This document shows positions 15,444 through 24,149 of a DNA stretch of 54,199 bases, one piece after another. The notes beneath the pieces were generated by a model. The model was given only the letters and a program-made list of their open reading frames with translations, was not told the DNA's origin and ran no database searches. The translations under genes and the position numbers were made by a program. The stretch comes from Dehalococcoidia bacterium (GTDB lineage Bacteria; Chloroflexota; Dehalococcoidia; Lucifugimonadales; Lucifugimonadaceae). Where the stretch lies: NCBI GenBank assembly GCA_026421215.1, contig JAPKBN010000010.1:1-54199 (forward strand). The letters run 5' to 3'. The first letter of the stretch is position 1. Each line of letters begins with the position of its first letter.

Positions 15444-18400
15444 ATGTATTTTGATTTTCGACTGTGGAGCCTCACCCGTGGCGTAAGGCTTCGAATCCTA
15501 TGGGCAGTGTTTATCGGCCTGTTAACCGCGGCGGCAGGGGTAGCTCGGTTGGCCCTTCTTGGCTGGCTGCTTGCCGAGGTTTTCGATGGCCGTGGGGCAG
15601 GGTCGCTGGTGGTCCCGATAGCAGGTGTTTCGGGGGTAGTGCTTCTCAGGGGCGCGCTTCAGTTCTACAAGGAGATGGTGTCCCATCACACGGCGGCACG
15701 CGTCCAGATTGCGCTTAGAGCCAATCTCCATGAAAAGGCGATGCAGCTCGGGCCGTCCTACTTCAACAAGCAACGAACCGGCGACACCGTCCTGTCACTT
15801 GTCGACGGGGTAGAGCAGCTTGAGACCTTCTTCGGCCAGTACCTCCCTCAGTTCTTTGTGGCCATCCTCACGCCGATCGGCGTGTTTGTGTTCATGGCAT
15901 TCCTGGACTTGCCGACGGCTTCGATTTTCCTTGTCTCTGCAATAGCGGCACTGTTCCTCCCTGCCCTGTTCCACCGGCTGAACAGGGCGAGCAGCACACG
16001 TCGGCGTGACGCTTACGGTGAGTTCGGGGCGGATTTTCTGGATTCGATTCAGGGACTTGCGACGCTCAAGGCGTTTGGCCAGAGTGAGGCTCAAGGCCGG
16101 ATGCTGGCGGTTCGGGCGCGAGCGGTATTCAAGAGCACGATGTGGGTGCTGGCGACAAACGCGTTTTCGGGCGGATTGTCGATAGCAGCGATCTCGATAG
16201 GCGCAGCCGTCGCGCTCGGCTGGGGCGCGCATCGGGTCGATACCGGCGGACTTGAGCTAAGCGTACTTCTGGTGATCCTCATGCTCGGGGTCGAGGTTTT
16301 TCGTCCGTTGCGGGAACTGACACAGCTTTTCCACCAGGGGTTACTCGGGATCTCAGCGGCGTCCGGTGTGTTTGCCATGCAGGACGCAGAGCCGACGGTG
16401 GTCGATCCAAAAACGCTCGATCATGACCTGTCGGAGATGGAACCGACTCTGTCGTTCGAGGATGTGACCTTCTCGTACCCGGGCGGCCGCAAACCTGCCC
16501 ACGACGGCCTTACGTTCTCTATCGCCGCTGGCGAAAAGATCGGGCTTGTCGGTCCGAGCGGCGCCGGAAAGACATCGGTCGTGAAGTTGATCCTGCGCCT
16601 GTACGATCCGGACGGCGGTCGCGTGACTCTGGGCGGTGTTGATCTTAGAGAGTTGTCGTTTGATCAGATCCGCGGCCATCTTGCTGTAGTGAGCCAGGAC
16701 ACTTACCTATTCCACGGCACAGTCATCGACAACCTGCGGTTCGGCAACCCGGATGCCTCTCCAGAGCAGATCGAAGACGCGGCGCGCGCCTCCAACGCTC
16801 ATACCTTTATTTCGGCACTCCCTGACGGTTACGGAACGGTGATCGGGGAGCGCGGCGTAAGACTATCGGGCGGTCAGCGGCAGCGGATCGCTATTGCTCG
16901 TGCTCTTTTACGTGATGCGCCGATACTGGTCCTTGACGAGGCGCTCTCCGCGGTGGACGCCGAGAACGAATACCTGATCCAGGAAGCGCTAGACCGGCTA
17001 ATGGAAGGCCGAACAACGCTGATAATCGCGCATCGCCTGTCCAGCGTGATCGGCGCGGATCGAATCATCGTCTTGGACGAAGGACGCGCCACGGAAGAAG
17101 GTTCCCACGCTCGGTTGCTGGCGGATGGCGGTATCTATGCGGAACTAATGCGGGATCAGGTTGTGAGCGCTGGGTCCAACGGCCGGTCACCCAAGATTGG
17201 TTCGCCGAGTCCAGTCGGAGAGACGCAGGAAGCTTTCGCAAACCAGGCGGCCGAGATGGCTCCGACCGACGCGATTCTGCGTGCCGAAGGCATGGGCTGG
17301 CGGCAGACGACCCGGGAGTTGTTCCGACTTGTCATCCCGTGGAAGGGCAAGTTGACGCTTACCTTCCTCCTGGGCATCGCCCGATTTGCCAGCATCATCG
17401 GCATCGGAGTCGCGTCCGCGCTGGCCGTTGCAGCGGTGAAGGACGGAGAACCCTTCGGCTGGTTACTCGTGTCACTGGGCGTTCTGGCGCCTCTAGCGGC
17501 GGTACTGACGTGGCTCGAATCATGGGTGGCGCACGATATGGCGTTCCGGCTGCTGGCCGAGATGCGGGTAGACCTGTATAGAAAGCTGGATCAGCTCGCG
17601 CCGGCATACCTGGCGCGACGCCGGACCGGGGACCTGGTTGGCATGGCGACGCAGGACGTGGAGACAATCGAGTATTTCTTCGCCCACACCGTTGCCCCTG
17701 CGTTCGTCGCGGTGGTGGTGCCGACCGCTGTTCTCGTCACGCTGTTCACCTTCGATCCGATCCTTGCCCTGACCCTTGTGCCGTTCTTGATGATAGCTGC
17801 CGCAAGTCCCTTCCTGGCCCGTGGCAAAGTGGACCAACTGGGCTCCCGCTCTCGTGAGGAACTGGGGCTGCTCAACGCACATGCGGTAGACACACTACAG
17901 GGCATTAACGAGATCGTAGCTTTCCAGCGAGCACCAGAGCGTGCGACGGAGTTTCTGGCGCGAGCCCGCGAGGCGGTTCGCATTCGCCTGCCATTTTTCA
18001 GAGAGCTCACCCTGCAACGAGCCTATCTGGAGATCACGATGGGGATCGGTGGGCTGGCGATGGTCGGGGTCGGGGCGTGGTTGGTTTCGGAAGGGCGACT
18101 CGACTCGGGGCTGCTCCCACTGGCGACGCTTCTTGCGATGGCATCTTTCCTGCCGATATCAGAGATCTCACACACCGCACGACAGCTTGCAGACACGCTT
18201 GGCGCAACACGACGGGTGTTCGCCGTGCATTCCGAACAGGTGCAGGTGGAGGACGGGGCCGGAGTTGCGGCGGGAGGCGTCCTTCGAAATCCTCAGGACT
18301 CGCGTAAATCCAATGGGGCCCTGGCCCTGGAGATGGATCATGTGACGTTCTCCTACGAGACGATGAACCGGCCAGCTCTGGATGAGGTTTCGTTCGGGGT

Positions 18401-19052
18401 CGAGTCAGGAAAGACGCTGGCGCTGGTCGGACCGTCTGGCGCCGGGAAGACGACGGCGGCACACCTGTTCCTGCGGTTCTGGGACGCCGCGTCCGGGTCC
18501 GTCCGGATCGATGGGGCAGATCTCCGTGAGTACCGTCTCGGTGATCTGAGGGACCGGATCGCCCTGGTGTCCCAGGACACGTATCTGTTCAACGCATCTC
18601 TAAGACACAACGTGCTTATCGCTCGTCCTGAGGCCTGCGACTCGGAGCTTTCGCAAGCGATCGAAAGCGCAAGCCTGACCCATTTCGTTGACTCGTTGCC
18701 GGAGGGTCTGGATACCGTAGTCGGCGAGCGTGGGATGTACCTATCGGGCGGTCAACGACAGAGGGTGGCGATCGCCCGTGCGTTTCTCAAAGACGCTCCG
18801 ATTTTGATATTGGACGAGGCGACATCACATCTCGACGCCCTGAATGAGCGCGCTGTCCGGAATGCGCTGGACGCGCTCAAAAGCGATCGGACAACGCTGG
18901 TAATCGCACACCGGCTATCCACGGTTCGGGAAGCGGACACGATCGTCGTGATGTCGGACGGCCACGTGGCAGAAACGGGCAGCCACGACGAGCTGATGCT
19001 TGGCAACGGACTGTACGTCCGTCTCGTGGCGACGCAGGTTGGTGGGGATTAG
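15444..19052 (+). CDS. Fused CydDC-type ABC exporter (two membrane-ATPase modules in one chain)
   Basis: 1202 residues holding two complete ABC exporter halves: membrane domain 1 (about 10-310), ATPase 1 (about 335-575), membrane domain 2 (about 620-910), ATPase 2 (about 955-1200). ATPase 1 has GPSGAGKTS, LSGGQRQRIAIARALL and ILVLDEALSAVD; ATPase 2 has GPSGAGKTT, LSGGQRQRVAIARAFL and ILILDEATSHLD. Both look active. The first half resembles CydD (FFGQYLPQFFVAILTPIGV, GLATLKAFGQS) and the second CydC (LQGINEIVAFQRAPER), the exporter of cysteine/glutathione needed for cytochrome bd assembly in other bacteria. No cydAB is in the window, so thiol export is inference; a lipid or drug exporter is the alternative. 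Confidence 0.87.
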   Translation: MYFDFRLWSLTRGVRLRILWAVFIGLLTAAAGVARLALLGWLLAEVFDGRGAGSLVVPIAGVSGVVLLRGALQFYKEMVSHHTAARVQIALRANLHEKAMQLGPSYFNKQRTGDTVLSLVDGVEQLETFFGQYLPQFFVAILTPIGVFVFMAFLDLPTASIFLVSAIAALFLPALFHRLNRASSTRRRDAYGEFGADFLDSIQGLATLKAFGQSEAQGRMLAVRARAVFKSTMWVLATNAFSGGLSIAAISIGAAVALGWGAHRVDTGGLELSVLLVILMLGVEVFRPLRELTQLFHQGLLGISAASGVFAMQDAEPTVVDPKTLDHDLSEMEPTLSFEDVTFSYPGGRKPAHDGLTFSIAAGEKIGLVGPSGAGKTSVVKLILRLYDPDGGRVTLGGVDLRELSFDQIRGHLAVVSQDTYLFHGTVIDNLRFGNPDASPEQIEDAARASNAHTFISALPDGYGTVIGERGVRLSGGQRQRIAIARALLRDAPILVLDEALSAVDAENEYLIQEALDRLMEGRTTLIIAHRLSSVIGADRIIVLDEGRATEEGSHARLLADGGIYAELMRDQVVSAGSNGRSPKIGSPSPVGETQEAFANQAAEMAPTDAILRAEGMGWRQTTRELFRLVIPWKGKLTLTFLLGIARFASIIGIGVASALAVAAVKDGEPFGWLLVSLGVLAPLAAVLTWLESWVAHDMAFRLLAEMRVDLYRKLDQLAPAYLARRRTGDLVGMATQDVETIEYFFAHTVAPAFVAVVVPTAVLVTLFTFDPILALTLVPFLMIAAASPFLARGKVDQLGSRSREELGLLNAHAVDTLQGINEIVAFQRAPERATEFLARAREAVRIRLPFFRELTLQRAYLEITMGIGGLAMVGVGAWLVSEGRLDSGLLPLATLLAMASFLPISEISHTARQLADTLGATRRVFAVHSEQVQVEDGAGVAAGGVLRNPQDSRKSNGALALEMDHVTFSYETMNRPALDEVSFGVESGKTLALVGPSGAGKTTAAHLFLRFWDAASGSVRIDGADLREYRLGDLRDRIALVSQDTYLFNASLRHNVLIARPEACDSELSQAIESASLTHFVDSLPEGLDTVVGERGMYLSGGQRQRVAIARAFLKDAPILILDEATSHLDALNERAVRNALDALKSDRTTLVIAHRLSTVREADTIVVMSDGHVAETGSHDELMLGNGLYVRLVATQVGGD

Positions 19053-19056
19053 ACCC

Positions 19057-19086
19057 GAGGGCGGATAGTCATTCGCCCCTACGGTG
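19057..19086 (+). repeat. Dispersed palindromic repeat, family 1 copy B
   Basis: GAGGGCGGATAGTCATTCGC followed by CCCTACGGTG, located 5 bases after the stop of the fused ABC gene. Arms GGGCGRAT and ATTCGCCC pair around AGTC. As a hairpin right after a stop codon it could also affect termination or mRNA stability. Confidence 0.8.
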
Positions 19087-19255
19087 GGTTAGAGGACACA
19101 TGCTTGCCTGTTTTGTCTTGGACGTCATCGGTGGACGAGTGGCGGGCGTATCCCCGTACACCCCTACCGTGTCGGTGCCGCGATGATTTTGATACGCGTC
19201 ACCATCGTCCAGCGATACTGAAGGCTCCACCAGAATAAGGAGCAGCCGATCCTGC

Positions 19256-19945
19256 CTAATTGAGGGGGCTTCCTGAGCTCCAGTTCCACTGGTCTGACGG
19301 CCACACGTTTTTGCCTCTGATGGCTGCTGGTCGCTCGCCGTCGTACCAGTCCGCCACGGTGTCACGCCATTTGGCGATGTGCGGCGTCGTGGTGTGGAAC
19401 TGGAAGGCTTCCGGGTTTACGTAGACCTCGTACAGCCAGAGCTTCGTCGGGTCGCTGGTGTCCTGATATACGTCAAATCGCAAGCAGCCCGGCTCCAGGT
19501 TTGTCGAGCCGACACCGTCCAGTTTCACGGCTTCTATGAATTCATCGACCTTATCTGCCAGTACTGGCAGTTCTGCGTGGATGATGAACAGGTTCTCGGA
19601 GGAGAAGCCTTCGTTGACGCCATCGCGGCGTGCGTTCCACCTGGCGAGGTCGCCCGGGAAGATGTTCCGGCAACGGCCTACCTTGACCGGTCCGTCGATC
19701 ATGTCCTTGGTGGCGTCGCGCCAGGCGGTCATGTGTGCCTGTGCACCATGTGTCTCGATGGCTGCGTCGTCGTCGTAGACCTCTGTAAACGCGATTCGAT
19801 TCGGGTCGTCCCGGTCCTGAATAATGTCGAATCGATAGCATCCTGCCTCGTTTCCGACCGAGCCGCGTCCATCGCCCTTGGCTGCTTCGAGGAAGGCATC
19901 CGCCATCCCGTCCTTAATCGTGAACTGAACCATTAAGATGCGCAT
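19256..19945 (-). CDS. Tandem antibiotic-biosynthesis-monooxygenase (ABM) domain protein
   Basis: 229 residues made of two copies of the same ferredoxin-like fold. Copy 1 (about 1-95) reads RILMVQFTIKDG, GCYRFDIIQDRDDPNRIAFTEVY, HMTAWRD and RNIFP; copy 2 (about 120-222) reads FIIHAELPV, GCLRFDVYQDTSDPTKLWLYEVY, HIAKWRD and KNVWP. These are marks of YgiN/LsrG-like quinol monooxygenases or isomerases that normally work as dimers of a 95-residue chain, so this gene is an internal duplication that may form the dimer in one chain. The ribosome site is AAGGGAAA before the ATG. Substrate unknown; the adjacent hydroxyacid dehydrogenase hints at a small carbonyl or aromatic compound. Confidence 0.83.
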   Translation of the reverse strand: MRILMVQFTIKDGMADAFLEAAKGDGRGSVGNEAGCYRFDIIQDRDDPNRIAFTEVYDDDAAIETHGAQAHMTAWRDATKDMIDGPVKVGRCRNIFPGDLARWNARRDGVNEGFSSENLFIIHAELPVLADKVDEFIEAVKLDGVGSTNLEPGCLRFDVYQDTSDPTKLWLYEVYVNPEAFQFHTTTPHIAKWRDTVADWYDGERPAAIRGKNVWPSDQWNWSSGSPLN

Positions 19946-20145
19946 GCGATTTCCCTTTGGATGAATCTTTGGGCGTGATTTTGTCGTGCGGTTGAAGAGA
20001 CCTGAAGATAGCCCTCGAGGTCAGTAGAGGGCGGGGTGCGGCGAGAGTATATCTGGGTAAGGGTGATTCAGGGCGGGTTATTGTGCGGGCCTCTGGCAAG
20101 CGGTGTTGTCGTGTCACAATCGTACGGCTCGATTGGTATCTACCC

Positions 20146-20175
20146 GAGGGCGAATAGTCATTCACCCTCACGGTG
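20146..20175 (+). repeat. Dispersed palindromic repeat, family 1 copy C
   Basis: GAGGGCGAATAGTCATTCAC followed by CCTCACGGTG. It differs from copy B at only a few bases over 30, and both are preceded by CCC. Confidence 0.8.
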
Positions 20176-20205
20176 TTGGTGTTCGACGGGCCGTCTCCTT
20201 AACCG

Positions 20206-20225
20206 TCTCCCACTGGGAGAGAGGA
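20206..20225 (+). repeat. Short palindrome CTCCC...GGGAG
   Basis: TCTCCCACTGGGAGAGAGGA. The arms TCTCCC/GGGAGA pair around ACT. A related TCCCCTAGTAGGAGAGGGGA occurs at 21403-21422 inside a longer palindrome, suggesting a third repeat family. Confidence 0.5.
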
Positions 20226-20328
20226 CTCGTTGTCGCATTACGGACCCTCCAGAGACATGTGGGGGCGAGTTCCAACCGCAAGAACAGAGGCCCCGCCAGG
20301 ATCCAGGATAAGGTGCAGACACATCTGC

Positions 20329-21315
20329 CTAGACGATTTGGTGGAGGAGACCTGCTTCCCCTCGGGTTAGTCGGCCCATATTTTCTATCAGAATGTCCAT
20401 CAAATTTTCTTCGTACATCTGGGTTTCCGAGGCGTTGTGCGGGGTGACGATCACGTTATCGAGATTCCAGTAAGGGCTCTCGGTTCCAAGTGGCTCCTCA
20501 TGAAAATGATCCAGGGCTGCGCCTGCGATACCTCCCGACTTCAACACCGACACCAGATCATCGTCCACAACACAGCCGCCACGGGCCACGTTCACTAGAA
20601 ATGCGCTCTGCTTCATGAGCCCGAGCGTGTGCGTATTAATCATTCCGGCGGTTTGGTCGGTCAAGGGGCAGGTCAGTACGACGTAGTCCGATTCCCGCAG
20701 CAGGTCGTGCAGCCCTTCGGTGCCCGTGACTTTGTCGGCCGGTCCGTCGTAGGTGGACGGGTTTCCCTTAGTGGCAATCACGCGCATGTTAAACGCCTTT
20801 GCCAGTTCAGCCACGCGAGATCCGATAAGGCCAATCCCGACGATTCCGACGGTTTTTCCGGCGAGTTCATCCTCACGGTTTGGGATGTCTGAAATGTAGG
20901 GGCGCCAGTTGTGCTTTCGCTGTTCATCGCGAAGGAAATGAAGGTGCCGAGCAAGCGACAGCATGCAAGCCAGGGCCTGTTCGGCAACCGCCTCTCTCAT
21001 AACACCAAATGCCCGAGATAGGTGGATGCCTCGCTCCCGAAGTTGATCTAGCGGGAACTGGTCGTACCCGGTGCCGACCGACTGTATCCAGCGGAGTTTC
21101 GGGGCGTTTTCGAGGAGCGCGTCGTTCCAGAGTCCAGAGACGACCAGAACGTCCATATCCGCTATGCGGTCATTGAGCTGTTCTGGTGTGTATACCTGAA
21201 AGTGGTCCACGTCGGTGTCTCGGGCAGCAAACCGTTCCTTGAGCTGGTAGGCGTGGTGCGCGAAGCCGATGGTGAGATTATCGGTCGTTGGGAACGGCGT
21301 GTCGGAGATGGTCAC
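20329..21315 (-). CDS. D-isomer-specific 2-hydroxyacid dehydrogenase
   Basis: 328 residues, NAD(P)-dependent oxidoreductase of the D-2-hydroxyacid family (glyoxylate/hydroxypyruvate reductase and phosphoglycerate dehydrogenase relatives). The nucleotide site is VGIVGIGLIGSRVAE (Gly160, 162, 165); the strand that normally ends in Asp reads MRVIATKG, so NADP use is possible. Catalytic residues are Arg243 in NVARGG, Glu272 in HFHEEPL and His291 in VTPHNA. Start is GTG at 21315 with AGGAG 6 bases upstream. It could feed the hydroxypyruvate isomerase-like gene at 37.2 kb, but the two are far apart. Confidence 0.88.
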   Translation of the reverse strand: MTISDTPFPTTDNLTIGFAHHAYQLKERFAARDTDVDHFQVYTPEQLNDRIADMDVLVVSGLWNDALLENAPKLRWIQSVGTGYDQFPLDQLRERGIHLSRAFGVMREAVAEQALACMLSLARHLHFLRDEQRKHNWRPYISDIPNREDELAGKTVGIVGIGLIGSRVAELAKAFNMRVIATKGNPSTYDGPADKVTGTEGLHDLLRESDYVVLTCPLTDQTAGMINTHTLGLMKQSAFLVNVARGGCVVDDDLVSVLKSGGIAGAALDHFHEEPLGTESPYWNLDNVIVTPHNASETQMYEENLMDILIENMGRLTRGEAGLLHQIV

Positions 21316-21388
21316 TTGCGGCTCCTGGCGGTTGTCGCCCTGTGTTGGTGGTTGGTCGTTTCCCGGGGTAAGGTCGACGGAAACTCTC

Positions 21389-21431
21389 CCCCACTAGTCC
21401 CCTCCCCTAGTAGGAGAGGGGACTAGTGGGG
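21389..21431. repeat. Perfect 16-base inverted repeat
   Basis: CCCCACTAGTCCCCTC (21389-21404) and GAGGGGACTAGTGGGG (21416-21431) around CCCTAGTAGGA. It would form a very stable cruciform or RNA hairpin. No T-run follows, so it does not look like a standard terminator. Confidence 0.85.
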
Positions 21432-21482
21432 CGGCCTAGGGTATCTTGATTCCGTTGCCAAGGCGGGGTTGTTGTGTCTGGA

Positions 21483-21506
21483 CCCTTCGAGAGCCTCAGG
21501 GTGGGG
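21483..21506 (+). repeat. Dispersed repeat, family 2 copy B
   Basis: CCCTTCGAGAGCCTCAGGGT then GGGG, one substitution from 10496-10518 and again followed by TTGT. Confidence 0.7.
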
Positions 21507-21519
21507 TTGTCTCGCCCAC

Positions 21520-21565
21520 ACGATGCCGGAACAACCCCGCTTAATGAGGGTTGTTCCGGCATCGT
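21520..21565. repeat. Perfect 18-base inverted repeat
   Basis: ACGATGCCGGAACAACCC (21520-21537) and GGGTTGTTCCGGCATCGT (21548-21565) around CGCTTAATGA. It may terminate or insulate transcription ahead of the aldolase, but no U-run is present on either side. Confidence 0.85.
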
Positions 21566-21720
21566 TCAGCATTTAACTTACTCGCACACATTAGAGTTCC
21601 GTGCGCGTCCGGCCTAGATCCCGGCGGCACAGTGGGTGGAATTTCGGAACAATTCACCCCTGCTTGCAGAGTCAGAGAACGACATAAGCGTTCCCGATAC
21701 AGGCCCTAGTAGGAGAGTTT

Positions 21721-22746
21721 ATGAGCACGGAAAAACTGGCCGCCACGGCGAAGACGATCGTCGCCGCTGGCAAGGGCGTCCTAGCGGCGGACGAGAGCAA
21801 TGGAACGATGTCCCAGCGCCTTGAGAGCATCGGTGTGGTCCCCACCCCCGACACTCGTCGTGACTGGCGTCAGCTTATTTTCACCGCAGACGGGTTCGGC
21901 GAGTACATCAGCAGCGTGATCATGTTCGACGAGACGATTCGCCAGAGTTCCGACGACGGTCGCAGGCTGGTGGACATACTCTCCAACGCAGGCATCATTC
22001 CGGGAATCAAAGTCGACAGGGGCACACACCCGCTTGCGGGAGCACAAGGAGAGGCCGTCACCGAGGGACTTGACGGACTCAGAGGAAGGCTCGCCGAGTA
22101 CTTCGACATGGGGGCGCGTTTCACCAAATGGCGGGCTGTCATGTCGATCAATGACAAGACTCCGTCCGATTACTGCATCGCTGCGAACGCCCACGCGCTG
22201 GCGCGTTACGCAGCCCTCGCGCAGGAAGCCGGGTTGGTTCCTATCGTCGAGCCAGAGATCCTTATGACCGGGTCGCACTCGATTGATGACTGTTACACGG
22301 CGACCGAGCGTACTCTCGCCCGGACCTTCGATGAACTGTCGGCGCAGGGCGTCGACTTGAGCGCGATGATCCTCAAGCCAAATATGGTCCTCTCCGGACA
22401 CGAGGCTCCGGACCGCGCTACTACGGCGGAGGTGGCGGAACGCACGCTCACCTGCCTGAAGCAGAACGTTCCTTCCGATGTCCCGGGCATCGCATTTCTA
22501 TCCGGAGGACAGGGCGATGAAGAGGCTACGCTGAACCTGGATGCGATCAACCGGATGGCGAAGGACGAAGGCGCGCCCTGGGAGATCACTTACTCGTATG
22601 GGAGAGCCCTAATTGCGACCGCGCTTAAGACCTGGGGCGGCTCGGCAGCAAACGTAGAAAAGGCCCAGAATATGCTCTTGGAACGGTGCAGAGCCTCCAG
22701 CGCAGCAAGAAGTGGAGCCTACAGCTCCAGTGGGACACTCATTTAG
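21721..22746 (+). CDS. Class I fructose-bisphosphate aldolase
   Basis: 341 residues; cleaves fructose 1,6-bisphosphate to the two triose phosphates in glycolysis and gluconeogenesis through a Schiff base. Active-site segments of the animal/plant-type class I enzyme are intact: LAADESNGTM (Asp24), GIKVDRG (Lys97), FTKWRAV (Lys136), IVEPEIL (Glu177, Glu179), AMILKPNMV (Schiff-base Lys219) and AFLSGGQGDEEAT. The C-terminal Tyr that closes the active site in this family may be the one in ARSGAYSSS. GGAG lies 8 bases before the ATG. It stands alone, with palindromes upstream. Confidence 0.95.
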   Translation: MSTEKLAATAKTIVAAGKGVLAADESNGTMSQRLESIGVVPTPDTRRDWRQLIFTADGFGEYISSVIMFDETIRQSSDDGRRLVDILSNAGIIPGIKVDRGTHPLAGAQGEAVTEGLDGLRGRLAEYFDMGARFTKWRAVMSINDKTPSDYCIAANAHALARYAALAQEAGLVPIVEPEILMTGSHSIDDCYTATERTLARTFDELSAQGVDLSAMILKPNMVLSGHEAPDRATTAEVAERTLTCLKQNVPSDVPGIAFLSGGQGDEEATLNLDAINRMAKDEGAPWEITYSYGRALIATALKTWGGSAANVEKAQNMLLERCRASSAARSGAYSSSGTLI

Positions 22747-22933
22747 GGCCCTGCCGGCCGGTTATTTCAACACTGTTAACTCGAATTGATCGTGATCAGA
22801 TACAGTTTTTATTGTTCAGCAGCAATATAGCTGGACGCCCATGTTTTGATTGAGAAAACAACGACGCTATGCGCCAGAGCTCAGCGCATTAAAGTGATTT
22901 AATAGCTGCCCGATCGGGCCAAAGGACGAGTAT

Positions 22934-23821
22934 ATGCCCCGAATCAATCGTGTTATCGAACTTTGGGAACAGGGTCAGCCTGTTTACCACGAAGGCATCG
23001 GCGAGCTCTCGTACGACAACGGCACGAAAATGTCAGACACCTGGGCCGATTACCTCCTCACGGACTTCGAGCACGCGCCGTTCGATATGGTCGGGCTCCG
23101 GGCCTTCATGCAGGGACTTGCGGACGCGGGACCGACGCGAAGTGGACATCGAACCCCGACCGTGATGGTGACCCTGCCTTCAAACTGCCGAACTCGTGAA
23201 GAGATGTGGGCTAACTCGTGGCAGGTGCGGCACGCCCTTTCGACCGGCGTACACGGCATCCTTCATACGCATACGCGACAACCGGACGCCGTGCAGGCGT
23301 TTGTGGAGTCCACCCGCTACCCGTTCCAGAGCATCGGGGTTGGCAAGGGCTTGCTTCAGGGCCAGCGCGGCGCCGGTGGACAGCAGTTCCCGGCCCAGAT
23401 TTGGGGCGTAGACCCGGTCACATACACAAAGATCGCAGACCCGTGGCCGCTTAACCCAGAGGGCGAAATCATCCTGGGGCTAAAGATCGAGGACCGCGAG
23501 TGCCTAGCCAACTGCGACGAGATAGCCGCTATACCGGGCATATCCTTTGGCGAATGGGGACCCGGAGACATGGGCATGTCGTTCGGAAACGGCGACGCCC
23601 ACGACCCCCCATACGCCCCGGAGATGGAAGCCGCACGGCAGCGCATCAAGGCAGCGTACGATCGCAACAATATCAAGTTCCTGTGTGGCTGGAACGACCC
23701 GAAGCTGACAATCGAAGAGGCCACGAAGAAGCTGATCGACGAGGGCACGATGATCGTCGGCGGTAACGAACAGGCTGCGAAGTTCGGCCGTGAGTACAGC
23801 GAGCGGACGATGCCGGTCTAG
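22934..23821 (+). CDS. HpcH/HpaI aldolase family protein
   Basis: 295 residues of the pyruvate-type class II aldolase/citrate lyase beta family (2-keto-3-deoxy sugar acid and 4-hydroxy-2-oxo acid aldolases). Typical elements are the strand-loop YLLTDFEHAPFDM (catalytic His region), TRYPFQSIGVGKGL, GLKIEDRECLANCDEIAAI with the metal-binding Glu, and the glycine-rich GISFGEWGPGDMGMSFG. It is probably cytosolic and metal-dependent, releasing pyruvate or acetyl units from a hydroxy acid. Substrate unknown. The 187 bases upstream are AT-rich and should hold the promoter. Confidence 0.82.
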   Translation: MPRINRVIELWEQGQPVYHEGIGELSYDNGTKMSDTWADYLLTDFEHAPFDMVGLRAFMQGLADAGPTRSGHRTPTVMVTLPSNCRTREEMWANSWQVRHALSTGVHGILHTHTRQPDAVQAFVESTRYPFQSIGVGKGLLQGQRGAGGQQFPAQIWGVDPVTYTKIADPWPLNPEGEIILGLKIEDRECLANCDEIAAIPGISFGEWGPGDMGMSFGNGDAHDPPYAPEMEAARQRIKAAYDRNNIKFLCGWNDPKLTIEEATKKLIDEGTMIVGGNEQAAKFGREYSERTMPV

Positions 23822-24149
23822 AACACCGGTTTTCCGGTCCCGGGGTGATCCTTGATCCGCCGGATGTCGAAATGACGAGTAAAACCTGGCGGTGGACAAG
23901 GGTTCGCGATCCATCGCCAGACTTTGACAAAAGTTTCACAATGTCTGATACTCGCCGCTTCGGTTCTTAGCTATACACAGCTGTGTGTCGCGCCCGCGAG
24001 GCAACCAGGCCCGGTAATTCCGGCCCGCCCGCACAGCGATCGGTTGCGCGCCAACCACGGTTTGAGGACACGAAAACGTAACATGCGCAGCGCAGAATTC
24101 CCTGTACGACGGTCTACGCACTAACCCATCGCCACACACGACAGTCTTG
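23822..24149. other. Intergenic region upstream of glnA
   Basis: 328 bases. ACCGG-TTTT-CCGGT just after the aldolase stop is a weak hairpin. The promoter at 23924-23952 leaves a leader of nearly 190 bases before glnA, long enough for leader regulation, although I see no known glutamine riboswitch motif. Confidence 0.5.
23924..23952 (+). promoter_or_regulatory. Probable sigma70-type promoter of the glnA operon
   Basis: TTGACA (23924-23929, perfect -35) is 17 bases before GATACT (23947-23952, 4 of 6 to TATAAT). Transcription would start near 23960. Confidence 0.55.

Larger units (their letters stand above)
19946..20328. other. Repeat-bearing intergenic region
   Basis: 383 bases between the tandem ABM gene and the dehydrogenase. 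It carries family 1 copy C (20146-20175) and a TCTCCCACTGGGAGAGAGGA element (20206-20225). No coding frame is convincing. Confidence 0.5.
21316..21720. other. Repeat-rich intergenic region before the aldolase
   Basis: 405 bases with two long perfect palindromes (21389-21431, 21520-21565) and family 2 copy B (21483-21506) between them. The last 150 bases should hold the aldolase promoter; I see no clear -35/-10 pair. Confidence 0.55.

Noticed and set aside
10429-21565. CRISPR array
   Set aside because: The repeats are few, far apart and palindromic, without regular spacers, and there are no cas genes.
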